DNA of 7,699 nucleotides from assembly GCA_002696705.1 (NCBI GenBank), contig NZSH01000002.1:1-7699 (forward strand). Direction: 5' to 3'. The notes below the pieces were generated by a model, which worked only from the letters and a program-made list of their open reading frames with translations, did no database searches and was not told the origin of the DNA. Shown here piece by piece: positions 1-7,105 of this stretch; positions within the stretch are counted from its first letter, which is position 1, and each line of letters begins with the position of its first letter. This DNA is from Woeseiaceae bacterium (GTDB lineage Bacteria > Acidobacteriota > Vicinamibacteria > Vicinamibacterales > UBA823). Both the position numbers and the translations under genes were made by a program.

Positions 1-46
1 ATTGCCTTTGCGGCTTTCTGAAATCCCCATGCCGACTTCGCATCTA

Positions 47-86
47 AAGGGGCCTAGGAATTAGGCACTGGGAACCTAGGGCCTTC
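47..86. repeat. Imperfect inverted repeat upstream of the aminotransferase gene
   Basis: The left arm AAGGGGCCTAGG (47-58) can pair with the right arm CCTAGGGCCTT (75-85) around a loop of about 16 bases, with one G-G mismatch and one G-U pair. Each arm contains the palindrome CCTAGG. No run of T follows the right arm, so this is not a typical rho-independent terminator. It may be the end of an upstream transcript or an operator-like element. Positions 1-46 are open only in short frames, and I cannot identify an upstream gene from them. Confidence 0.4.
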
Positions 87-97
87 TGAGCTATGAT
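69..97 (+). promoter_or_regulatory. Possible sigma70-type promoter for the aminotransferase gene
   Basis: TATGAT at 92-97 matches the -10 consensus at five of six bases. A weak -35 candidate, TGGGAA (69-74, three of six), lies 17 bases upstream. Transcription would start near 104, leaving a leader of about 40 bases before the ATG at 143. The -35 overlaps the loop of the inverted repeat and the right arm falls in the spacer, so a factor bound there could affect this promoter. This is assigned by eye only. Confidence 0.3.
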
Positions 98-130
98 TAG
101 CCGCACGAAGTCCACTTTTCTACTAATCCG

Positions 131-136
131 AAGGAG
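131..136 (+). promoter_or_regulatory. Ribosome binding site for the aminotransferase gene
   Basis: AAGGAG lies six bases before the ATG at 143. It is a near-perfect Shine-Dalgarno sequence at good spacing and fixes the start of the Tat-leader protein. Confidence 0.8.
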
Positions 137-142
137 CACGAC

Positions 143-1432
143 ATGACCGCGCATTCATCACGAGACCGCAACGGTATCAGCCGACGGAATTTCGTAAGTT
201 TATTGGCCGCCAGCGGGTCAGCCACCTTATTGGGACAGAAAGGCTTGGCGTTCGAAAGCCCAGTGCCACTGCCTCAAACACCAACGATTCCTGATGAGGC
301 GTTTTGGCGGTCTGTCCGTGAACAATTCGTGATGCCAACCGATGTCAGCGTCATAAACGCTGCAAACCTCTGCCCATCTTCTATTCCTGCTCTCAACGCG
401 ATGTATGAAAATACGAAGGACATAGACGGTGACCCATCATTTCAGAACCGTGGCAAGATGGGACAGGGCAAAGTCAATACACGAAAGATTCTCGCCGACT
501 ATCTGCACGTCACACCAGAGGAAATTATCATCACACGCAACACAAGCGAAGGTAATAACCTGGTGTCGAGCGGTGTCGAACTTTCAGCCAATGACGAGGT
601 CATTATCTTCGGCGACAATCATCCGAGTAATAATGTTGCTTGGAAGGAAAAATCGAAGCGTTTTGGGTTTACCGTCACAGAAATCGAAGTCGTTAGACCA
701 CACCCAGGCTTCGACTATTACCTCGAGGTCGTTGACAAGGCGATCACGAGTCGAACGAAGCTTCTGTCATTCACACAGCAGACCAATACTTTTGGAGACG
801 TGTTCCCCGCTAAAGAACTGTGTCAGCTTGCGCACAGCCGAGGCGTCCTAAGTTTGGTAGATGGCGCCCAATCATTTGGAGTCATGAACGTTGACCTGAG
901 CGACATGCAGCCGGATTTCTACACTGGTAGCGCACACAAGTGGCCAGCCGGTCCCAAGGAAACCGGTGTGCTGTACATCAATGCTCGAGCACATGAACAA
1001 ATCTGGCCGAGTATCTATAGCGCTGGTAGAGGTGATGTCGGAATTTCGAGAACATTTGAAAGTTTCGGACAACGCGACGAACCAGCCATTATCGGATTTG
1101 GCGAAGCCTTGAAGTTTCAGCAAAAGATAGGTATGCAAGTAATACAAGATCGAGCCCAGGAGCTTTCCCAGTCACTCATGGAGCAGATTCAGAGCATCAA
1201 TGGCTTCAAATTGATAACCAGTCGAGACACGACAGAATCTCTATCGGTGGTTGTTTTCGAAACTGGTAGCCTTGACGCAAGAAAGCTCTATAGCGCACTC
1301 TATGAGAATGAACGTATTGGTGTTGCGGGACGCCCAAAAGGCTTGCGCATCTCGCCACACTTTTACAATCTACATTCCGAGATCGATCGTACTGTCGCCG
1401 CGCTTAAGCACTATGCGGCAGTGGGCGTGTAA
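143..1432 (+). CDS. Tat-exported PLP-dependent class V aminotransferase (isopenicillin N epimerase / cysteine desulfurase-like fold)
   Basis: This 429-residue protein has a complete class V aminotransferase fold. The N terminus carries a twin-arginine leader: Ser13-Arg14-Arg15-Asn16-Phe17-Val18, followed by a small hydrophobic stretch up to about residue 30, which predicts folded export to the periplasm. Fold-type I signatures follow: an Asn-rich entry segment with N-A-A-N-L-C-P near 72-78, R-N-T-S-E-G near 132-137 (cofactor phosphate region), Asp240 in V-D-G-A-Q (pairs with the pyridine nitrogen) and Lys266 in S-A-H-K-W, the expected Schiff-base lysine. In this family such proteins act as epimerases, desulfurases or lyases on amino acids; the substrate cannot be told here. 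Tat export fits a protein that must bind PLP before crossing the membrane. The start is supported by AAGGAG six bases upstream. It appears to be a single-gene unit, with a 246-base gap before the next gene. The fold assignment is firm, the exact reaction unknown. Confidence 0.92.
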   Translation: MTAHSSRDRNGISRRNFVSLLAASGSATLLGQKGLAFESPVPLPQTPTIPDEAFWRSVREQFVMPTDVSVINAANLCPSSIPALNAMYENTKDIDGDPSFQNRGKMGQGKVNTRKILADYLHVTPEEIIITRNTSEGNNLVSSGVELSANDEVIIFGDNHPSNNVAWKEKSKRFGFTVTEIEVVRPHPGFDYYLEVVDKAITSRTKLLSFTQQTNTFGDVFPAKELCQLAHSRGVLSLVDGAQSFGVMNVDLSDMQPDFYTGSAHKWPAGPKETGVLYINARAHEQIWPSIYSAGRGDVGISRTFESFGQRDEPAIIGFGEALKFQQKIGMQVIQDRAQELSQSLMEQIQSINGFKLITSRDTTESLSVVVFETGSLDARKLYSALYENERIGVAGRPKGLRISPHFYNLHSEIDRTVAALKHYAAVGV

Positions 1433-1637
1433 GTAATTTATGAGTTTGTAGGGATTTCGACTGGGCTAATAAACCATCAATGTAGCGCGCAGTCGCTGTT
1501 CGTGCACACAAATGTATTACCTCACACTTGGTTGCCAATGCAGACCAGGTTTCCAGTGCTTACTCGTCTTGCAATATAGAACCATCTGGAGTTGAACTCG
1601 AATTCGATGCGTGAAACTGTGACAAGATATTGACGAC
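1433..1637. other. Intergenic region between aminotransferase and citrate synthase
   Basis: No convincing coding frame, RNA gene or terminator hairpin is visible after the TAA at 1430-1432. The short minus-strand frame across this stretch has no recognisable protein features. The promoter-like elements of citrate synthase begin at about 1638. Confidence 0.5.
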
Positions 1638-1667
1638 TCGACCATCCACTGCAGGTCGACCTACAAT
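1638..1667 (+). promoter_or_regulatory. Candidate promoter for citrate synthase with an internal palindrome
   Basis: TCGACC (1638-1643) matches the -35 consensus at four of six bases. TACAAT (1662-1667) matches the -10 consensus at five of six, with an 18-base spacer. The perfect palindrome AGGTCGACCT occupies 1653-1662, overlapping the spacer end and the first base of the -10, where a dimeric repressor could act. Transcription from here would start near 1674, giving a leader of about 44 bases to the ATG at 1718 but only about five bases to the ATG at 1679. Assigned by eye. Confidence 0.35.
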
Positions 1668-1717
1668 AGAGGAAGTCGATGTGGCGCCATCTGGGCGTCC
1701 TCACAATTGAAGCCATC

Positions 1718-3004
1718 ATGTCTGACACTCTAACGATTACTGACAACCGGACCAACAAAACCTACGAAATTCAAATCCGGGATGGCTCTATTAGCGCCAT
1801 GGAGCTTCGTCGTATTAAGGAAAATCCTGAAGATTTTGGCCTGATGACTTACGATCCGGCGCTAACTAACACGGCCGCTTGCCGAAGCAAGATCACATGG
1901 ATCGATGGTGAACGTGGAATCTTGATGTACCGAGGCTACCCAATTGAACAATTGGCAAAAAATAGTGACTTTCTCGAAACCGCCTACCTGCTCCTCTCTG
2001 GCGAACTGCCAACCGCCGCTAGAATGAACAAGTGGAAACACAATGTCACCGTGCATTCGATGTTGCACGAAAATATAAAGAAATTTATGGAGGGTTTTCA
2101 GTACACAGCTCATCCAATGGGGATCTTCTTAAGTACCGTTGGAGCAATGTCGACTTTCTATCCTGACGCAAAAGACATCTTCAACGAAGACTCACGAAAA
2201 ATGCAGACGCTGAGGTTAATAGCTAAAGTGCCTAGTATCGCAGCTTACGCATACCGGCACAGCATGGGACTCCCCTACGTCTACCCGGATAACGACCTGA
2301 GCTTTACTGGAAATTTTCTAAATATGCTGTTCAAGATGACAGAGTTGAAGTACCAACCGAACCCGGTACTTGAACGAGCGCTAGATGTTTTATTTATCTT
2401 ACACGCTGATCATGAACAGAATTGCAGTACGAGTGCCATGCGAGGTATCGGTAGCTCACATGCAGATCCGTATTCAGCCCTGACGGGTGCAGCTGCGGCC
2501 TTATATGGTCCCCTGCATGGCGGTGCGAACGAAGCTGTACTTAGAATGCTGGCTGAAATTGGAACGGTCAAGCAAGTTCCAGCAATCATCAAGAGTGTCA
2601 AAAACGGTGAACGACGCTTAATGGGCTTCGGACATCGCGTTTACAAATCCTATGATCCACGAGCTAAAATTATTAAGGAAGTGGCAGATCTCGTGTTCGC
2701 GGTCACAGGAAAAAATCCAATGCTAGACATTGCCTTAGAATTAGAACGTATCGCCCTAGAGGACGACTACTTTGTTGAGCGAAAACTCTATCCGAATGTC
2801 GACTTTTACTCTGGCCTGATTTATCAAGCCATGGGATTTCAACCTGATATGTTTCCTGTACTGTTCGCCATACCACGTACTGCAGGATGGATAGCACAGT
2901 GGGAAGAGATGCTATTGGATAAAGATCAAAGAATCACACGACCCAGGCAAATTTATGAAGGCCCAGAAAAGAGAGATTTTATTCCTCGAGAGAAACGCCG
3001 ATAA
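1718..3004 (+). CDS. gltA: Citrate synthase (type II, hexameric-family length)
   Basis: Citrate synthase condenses acetyl-CoA and oxaloacetate to citrate, the entry step of the TCA cycle, in the cytoplasm. From the ATG at 1718 the protein has 428 residues, the usual length of Gram-negative type II enzymes. The three catalytic residues are present: His267 in G-P-L-H-G-G-A-N-E, His306 in G-F-G-H-R-V-Y-K and Asp362 in N-V-D-F-Y-S-G. The oxaloacetate-binding block H-A-D-H-E-Q-N-C-S-T-S is at about 229-239. The N terminus M-S-D-T-L-T-I-T-D-N-R resembles that of known family members, which is why I chose 1718. An in-frame ATG at 1679 would add 13 residues (MWRHLGVLTIEAI) and has the better Shine-Dalgarno, GAGGAAG at 1669-1675, though only three bases from the codon. 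The frame is intact, and the stop lies 17 bases from the stop of the convergent barrel gene, with no clear terminator between them. Confidence 0.97.
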   Translation: MSDTLTITDNRTNKTYEIQIRDGSISAMELRRIKENPEDFGLMTYDPALTNTAACRSKITWIDGERGILMYRGYPIEQLAKNSDFLETAYLLLSGELPTAARMNKWKHNVTVHSMLHENIKKFMEGFQYTAHPMGIFLSTVGAMSTFYPDAKDIFNEDSRKMQTLRLIAKVPSIAAYAYRHSMGLPYVYPDNDLSFTGNFLNMLFKMTELKYQPNPVLERALDVLFILHADHEQNCSTSAMRGIGSSHADPYSALTGAAAALYGPLHGGANEAVLRMLAEIGTVKQVPAIIKSVKNGERRLMGFGHRVYKSYDPRAKIIKEVADLVFAVTGKNPMLDIALELERIALEDDYFVERKLYPNVDFYSGLIYQAMGFQPDMFPVLFAIPRTAGWIAQWEEMLLDKDQRITRPRQIYEGPEKRDFIPREKRR

Positions 3005-3021
3005 CCCGCCACAGGATTGTC

Positions 3022-3795
3022 TTAGTTAGGAAGCCGAAAACTAATACCGCCGCCGACAAAAGTATCTTCAGCACTGGCGCTTAATCCACGTCCAGCATAC
3101 ATATCGAGTTGAATATTGTCTGTCAACAGATATGTCACACCAGCGTCTATAGAATTCGCTGAACTCCTATTGCTATTGAACGCTCTGTTGCCAAAAGCTT
3201 CAACGAATCCGCCAAACTTATCAGTTATTTCCACGCCAAGAGCAAGCGAATACCGAAGCAGCCGTTGGCGAGGAGAGATTTTATTCAGCGACTCCCAAGA
3301 GTGCCCAATGTTGTAACCTAGTGACACGCGAGATGACAGCGTATGAGAGAACGCTACAAGTACTGACGGGTCAACGCGACCACTCGATAGACTTGCCTGA
3401 CCAGTCGGCAGTGAGAAACCCGTAAGGACCGCAACTTCAGGACGCCAACTTGATTCTCCGACTAAGTTGACCTTGGCTCCAAGCTGACTATCCCCAGCAC
3501 CAGAGACACTGCCTGCCGAAATGAAGCCAGCATGACCGAAACGTAATTCAACGCGTCTAGCAATACCAATACGAATAAGTGTTCCAGGTGCTTCCCGACT
3601 CGAACTACCAGAATCTCGTGTATAGAGGTATCCCGTTTCAACCTGAGCAAATCCTAGAGGCACGACCACACTTGATTCCGTCTGGTCTGGACGATCAGTG
3701 ACCAAGTCAGGTGTCTGCGCCAAAAGGATCTCGGTTGAGACTCCCAACATTGCAAACGCACTGAGCGAACATATAAGAATGTGCCTACAAAGCAT
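3022..3795 (-). CDS. Outer-membrane beta-barrel protein (MetA-pathway / transporter-like family)
   Basis: From the ATG at 3795 this is a 257-residue secreted protein. Residues 1-26 form a signal peptide: short Met-Leu-Cys-Arg-His start, hydrophobic core, likely cleavage after L-L-A before Gln27. The mature protein opens with D-R-P-D-Q-T-E-S (34-41), a motif I associate with the outer-membrane family annotated as putative MetA pathway of phenol degradation. The rest alternates short beta strands with Gly/Ser/Asn-rich turns and ends in G-G-G-I-S-F-R-L-P-N, an amphipathic last strand as in barrels. That family name does not prove phenol metabolism; a channel or structural role is equally possible. 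The frame extends back to a TTG at 3906, but that would bury the signal peptide behind 37 residues and overlap the upstream gene. It follows the caspase-fold gene by 70 bases, which contain a candidate promoter. Fold and location are likely, substrate unknown. Confidence 0.8.
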   Translation of the reverse strand: MLCRHILICSLSAFAMLGVSTEILLAQTPDLVTDRPDQTESSVVVPLGFAQVETGYLYTRDSGSSSREAPGTLIRIGIARRVELRFGHAGFISAGSVSGAGDSQLGAKVNLVGESSWRPEVAVLTGFSLPTGQASLSSGRVDPSVLVAFSHTLSSRVSLGYNIGHSWESLNKISPRQRLLRYSLALGVEITDKFGGFVEAFGNRAFNSNRSSANSIDAGVTYLLTDNIQLDMYAGRGLSASAEDTFVGGGISFRLPN

Positions 3796-3819
3796 ATTTA
3801 ACCAATGAAACGTTTTCCA

Positions 3820-3849
3820 ATAATGCTTACCCAAAAGGTCAGCTGGCAA
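3820..3849 (-). promoter_or_regulatory. Candidate internal promoter for the barrel gene
   Basis: Read on the minus strand, TTGCCA (3849-3844, five of six to the -35 consensus) and CATTAT (3825-3820, four of six to the -10) are separated by 18 bases in the gap between the caspase-fold and barrel genes. Transcription would start near 3813, about 18 bases before the ATG at 3795. The barrel gene may therefore be expressed both with the operon and alone. No clear Shine-Dalgarno sequence precedes that ATG. Confidence 0.35.
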
Positions 3850-3865
3850 TATTAATAACGATGTC

Positions 3866-4873
3866 CTATTGAGTCTTGTTTCTAATAATGCTTGATACTC
3901 TAGCAAGATCGATTAAAAGACGCTCCAATTCACGTCGATAATCCTCTGGCGTCAAATCCGAACGGCGCGTCTTAATATTGTCAACTTGCTGTTCAAGTTG
4001 ATCGCGTCGTTCAAACAACTCTACAAATTCTGGATACACCTTCACTTGTGACTCAATAGGTTGATCAAGAAACACTTGGCGAGCGATGAGGCCATCCATG
4101 CCCTCTCCACCGGCTTCGGTACCTATTCCATCGCCGGAATCCTCAAGGACAGGTCTTTCTGTGGCAAGTTGTCCCTGCCGCTCGTACCAACGCCCTACCT
4201 CTTCACTGCAAAACAAAAAAGCTTCCAAGATCGAAACACGACCGTCCTTATTGATATCACTGGAATCAACTTCGAAAACAGAAGAAAAGAATTCTGCAAA
4301 GCGAGTTTCATAACGTTGAGCTGAGGAATCAGTTGCTGCAATCACAATTCTACCTGGCGCAGCGAGCCGCTCCATAAATGGAAAACTTGCTGCAGTCGTA
4401 TTAACGATCACTAACTGTCCAGGCAAAGTATCCATTAGCCTGTCCCATTCACGTGCCTCCAAATCAGGTCCAACCAAGTTGAATTTAGCATCCGTTCCAT
4501 CAAACGTTCCGTGTCCAATTAATACAACTAGTAATAATGAATCAACAGTCATTCTCGCCTGTAAATTATCAATCACCTGTCGAACACCTTCTCGTGATGC
4601 ACGTCCGACATCTGGCCCTGGCTTTTCTGCGAGCACGAACAACTGATCGTCTTGAAATCTGAAGCCACTCCGTAGAGAAGACACTAGTGTTGCACGCCAA
4701 CGGTCATATCGCTCAGCGTATAAAGCTCCTCCTGACGCACCAGATATGATAAGTGCATATCGTTCTTGTGCATCCGCATGAACGCTGCAAATTGTTACAA
4801 TTAACGTGAGAGAAAACACGTAACTGCTCAGTCTTGTGGTCAAAGAGCGCCGCTCAGGAATCCCAAGGTTCAT
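3866..4873 (-). CDS. Secreted caspase-fold (C13/C14-like) protein, probable pseudopeptidase, with EF-hand loop
   Basis: The protein has 335 residues from the ATG at 4873. That ATG overlaps the TGA of the upstream VWA gene as ATGA, which argues for coupled translation and for this start over the ATG at 4903. Residues 1-36 look like a signal peptide (hydrophobic 18-30, A-D-A-Q), so the protein is probably periplasmic. The caspase-like domain covers about 38-200: Y-A-L-I-I-S-G first strand, L-L-L-V-V-L-I-G-H-G with the dyad-type His121, then L-V-I-V-N-T-T-A-A-S (154-163), where active relatives carry the catalytic Cys. Here Asn-Thr-Thr occupies the site, and the only cysteine outside the signal peptide is Cys222, elsewhere in the fold. 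D-I-N-K-D-G-R-V-S-I-L-E (206-217) is a complete EF-hand-type calcium loop, and D-S-G-D-G (245-249) may be a second acidic turn. Residues 281-330 are charged and helical, probably coiled coil. I infer a non-catalytic binding or scaffold protein; the partner and ligand are unknown. Confidence 0.8.
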   Translation of the reverse strand: MNLGIPERRSLTTRLSSYVFSLTLIVTICSVHADAQERYALIISGASGGALYAERYDRWRATLVSSLRSGFRFQDDQLFVLAEKPGPDVGRASREGVRQVIDNLQARMTVDSLLLVVLIGHGTFDGTDAKFNLVGPDLEAREWDRLMDTLPGQLVIVNTTAASFPFMERLAAPGRIVIAATDSSAQRYETRFAEFFSSVFEVDSSDINKDGRVSILEAFLFCSEEVGRWYERQGQLATERPVLEDSGDGIGTEAGGEGMDGLIARQVFLDQPIESQVKVYPEFVELFERRDQLEQQVDNIKTRRSDLTPEDYRRELERLLIDLARVSSIIRNKTQ

Positions 4874-7086
4874 CGTAATCCCCAATGCCGACGAAGTGCC
4901 CATTCAACTGACAGCAACACAACCAGTAACAAAAAGATCCAAAGGCTGTCCCAAAGGTCACGTGGTACCAATGGCCGTTGATCCAGAAGACGATTTTGCA
5001 ACATTGTGGATACATCACCCACAGCGTCTAAGTCCATCATTGCTCCACCACTCACGGTTGCCATTCTTGAGAGCACTTCGCGATGCAGACGAGGCCCTGC
5101 GAACTCCAAATCTGAACCACCTATCAATATCCAATCGCGCACCATACGAAAATCAGCTGTCCTTTCACCGCTGTCCACATCGATACGATAGACGCCACGA
5201 TCAATCGGTGTAAATTTACCTTCATACTGACCAGTCTCGCCATCTATTAAAGTCAGAGGAACCTGAACGATTTCTCCATTTGGATTAGTCACTTGGGCAA
5301 CAATCGATCTATTGAGTACGGGCTCAAATCGCACATCACGATTGAATAGATCGATCGTAACTTCGTCACCTAGACTAACACCACCACGAGCTGCCACCGT
5401 GACTGGTCCTGGACTAGCTGTCGACAACCATCGGGCTGTTTGCCTCCAAAAAGTTTCGTAGGTCGTATCGTCTGAAGGCAAAAGCATCTTCCAACGCCAT
5501 GATGCCTCTCCCGTAAAGATCATCGTGCGGCCTCGCCCGTACCGCTGGACTGCGATCAGGGGATATACACCACCAGTTGAACCCAACGTGAAGGCCAGTA
5601 GTGACGCGCCAGGTTTCGGGTCTCCAAGCACAGAAACCGCAGCAATTGGTGGAGCATTCAACCATTGATCTCGTGTCGACTGAATTGAATCACCTAAATG
5701 CATAATACGGTGTCGTTCACCATCAAAGGTTAGATTGACACGGTGTGGTTCTTGGTTGGTTGGCGATGATAAGTTTGACAACTTCCCACTGACGTTAAGA
5801 GGAAGAATAGTGGCAAGAGGCGTATTCGCCAATCCTCGACCGGCAAATGACCGAGCGCCGAAAACCATGACTCCGCCACCTCGACGCGAAACAAATTCTT
5901 CTATCATCGACAACTGCTCTGACGAATACGATTGGAAGTCAACGTTCCCAAAGGCGACCGCATCATAACGGAACAGCTCATGAGGTTCCTCCGGGAAGCC
6001 AGTTGATAGTGCTCTAGTCCACTCATCATGACCTTGAATATAGAAGGTGTCTTGCCCTCGGTCGTTCTGCCCTTTTCTCAAGACCGAATCCAGCTTGAAA
6101 CCAGGGTCGACACCCCATGCACGTTTCAGAAAGCTATGCTCATGCCCAGGCGCCCCCTCAACCATTAGAATACGGCGCGTACGTTCTGCTGGCTTCACTA
6201 AAACCTGTTGAGTGTTGTTGTTCGTCGTCAATTCCACAGGGTCAGTCACAACCTCAACTGTATACAGGGTCGCAACATCCGGTTTTGGGGAAACGCGGAA
6301 AATCTTTCTCACCGCCGAACCCGGCGTCGTAGGAATTACTCGACTCACCTGTATCACTCGACCATCTTCAAGCAAGCGGATTTCGATTGGATCAATACCA
6401 AATCCATGACTCACTACCGATGCAGCTAATTCAATCGTCGATTCAGGAAGTGGCGCCTCTCCAACGGTAACGCTTAGCACCTCGCGATCACTAAAGGAGT
6501 CCGGTCCTCCCACACCAATCGAAAAAATGGGCGGATCCCCTTCCTTTACAACCGCTGCTGGCTCACGATCACTAGTATCGCCACCGTCAGATATCACTAT
6601 GACGCCGCCTACACTACGACCGCGGTAACGCTCCCGGACTTCGTCAAGAGCACCAGCTAAATCACTTCGTCTAGCATTAGCCTTGAGTTGCAACAAATCA
6701 TCGACCTGTAACTTGTCACCAAACCCTAACACTTCAATATCGTATTGCTCACGAATTGATGGCAACAAAACGTTGTGTGCAACTTCGATTGCACGAGATA
6801 TTCTTGATTGTCCACCAGCGTCTTGAAGTCGCATGCTCTGTGAAACATCCACAAGTACCGGAACTACTATGTCTGGATTTGCTACTCTACGCTCAACCAC
6901 AATTGGACGTTGAAGGATCGCTAAAAGAAGAATCAGCGTTATGAACCGTAAGCTGGCAAGCACCAATCGTTTTTCTTTCGACAACGGTTGCATCGCTGAA
7001 CGCGCATAGGTCCAAGCCGTCACGAAAACTAGTGCGGCAACGAGGCCAATATTCACCCATAAGGAAAAAAGATTACCGAAGTGCAT
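4870..7086 (-). CDS. Membrane-anchored VWA and glutamine-amidotransferase-like protein
   Basis: This 738-residue protein has two N-terminal membrane segments (about 11-29 and 45-60) and one near the C terminus (about 714-730), followed by a short Arg-rich tail. A VWA domain (about 72-195) keeps the metal-site residues D80-x-S82-x-S84, Ser141-Asp142 in the usual Thr position and D167-G-G-D170. A beta-sandwich-like segment follows (about 200-298). A class I glutamine-amidotransferase-like domain (about 304-530) starts R-R-I-L-M-V-E-G and includes Y-D-A-V-A-F-G-N-V-D and R-G-G-G-V-M-V-F-G. The protein contains no cysteine, so that domain cannot be a normal amidotransferase. A second beta-rich domain (about 560-650) precedes a segment with L-S-R-M-A-T-V-S-G-G. 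Such proteins occur in MoxR/DUF58/VWA clusters of the cell envelope. Most of the chain is predicted to be periplasmic. It starts 19 bases after the coiled-coil gene, without a clear Shine-Dalgarno, and overlaps the caspase-fold gene by four bases. Role inferred: metal-dependent assembly or sensing. Confidence 0.88.
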   Translation of the reverse strand: MHFGNLFSLWVNIGLVAALVFVTAWTYARSAMQPLSKEKRLVLASLRFITLILLLAILQRPIVVERRVANPDIVVPVLVDVSQSMRLQDAGGQSRISRAIEVAHNVLLPSIREQYDIEVLGFGDKLQVDDLLQLKANARRSDLAGALDEVRERYRGRSVGGVIVISDGGDTSDREPAAVVKEGDPPIFSIGVGGPDSFSDREVLSVTVGEAPLPESTIELAASVVSHGFGIDPIEIRLLEDGRVIQVSRVIPTTPGSAVRKIFRVSPKPDVATLYTVEVVTDPVELTTNNNTQQVLVKPAERTRRILMVEGAPGHEHSFLKRAWGVDPGFKLDSVLRKGQNDRGQDTFYIQGHDEWTRALSTGFPEEPHELFRYDAVAFGNVDFQSYSSEQLSMIEEFVSRRGGGVMVFGARSFAGRGLANTPLATILPLNVSGKLSNLSSPTNQEPHRVNLTFDGERHRIMHLGDSIQSTRDQWLNAPPIAAVSVLGDPKPGASLLAFTLGSTGGVYPLIAVQRYGRGRTMIFTGEASWRWKMLLPSDDTTYETFWRQTARWLSTASPGPVTVAARGGVSLGDEVTIDLFNRDVRFEPVLNRSIVAQVTNPNGEIVQVPLTLIDGETGQYEGKFTPIDRGVYRIDVDSGERTADFRMVRDWILIGGSDLEFAGPRLHREVLSRMATVSGGAMMDLDAVGDVSTMLQNRLLDQRPLVPRDLWDSLWIFLLLVVLLSVEWALRRHWGLR

Positions 7087-7105
7087 GAGATTCGTCTGAA
7101 TGATT

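Noticed and set aside
429..851. 140-residue plus-strand frame inside the aminotransferase gene
   Set aside because: It lies within a gene with clear catalytic motifs, in another frame, and its translation is rich in Ser, Arg and His without any recognisable domain.
1522..1758. 78-residue minus-strand frame in the gap before citrate synthase
   Set aside because: It runs into the citrate synthase coding region on the other strand and has no recognisable motif or leader.
3005..3021. Bidirectional terminator between citrate synthase and the barrel gene
   Set aside because: The 17 bases between the stop codons form no stable hairpin and have no T-tract pair that I can find.
3796..3906. Longer form of the barrel protein starting at TTG 3906
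   Set aside because: It would put 37 residues before a good signal peptide, uses a rare start codon and overlaps the upstream gene by 41 bases.
4836..5213. 125-residue plus-strand frame across the VWA / caspase-fold junction
   Set aside because: It is antisense to two well-supported genes, and its His/Pro/Arg-rich product resembles no family.
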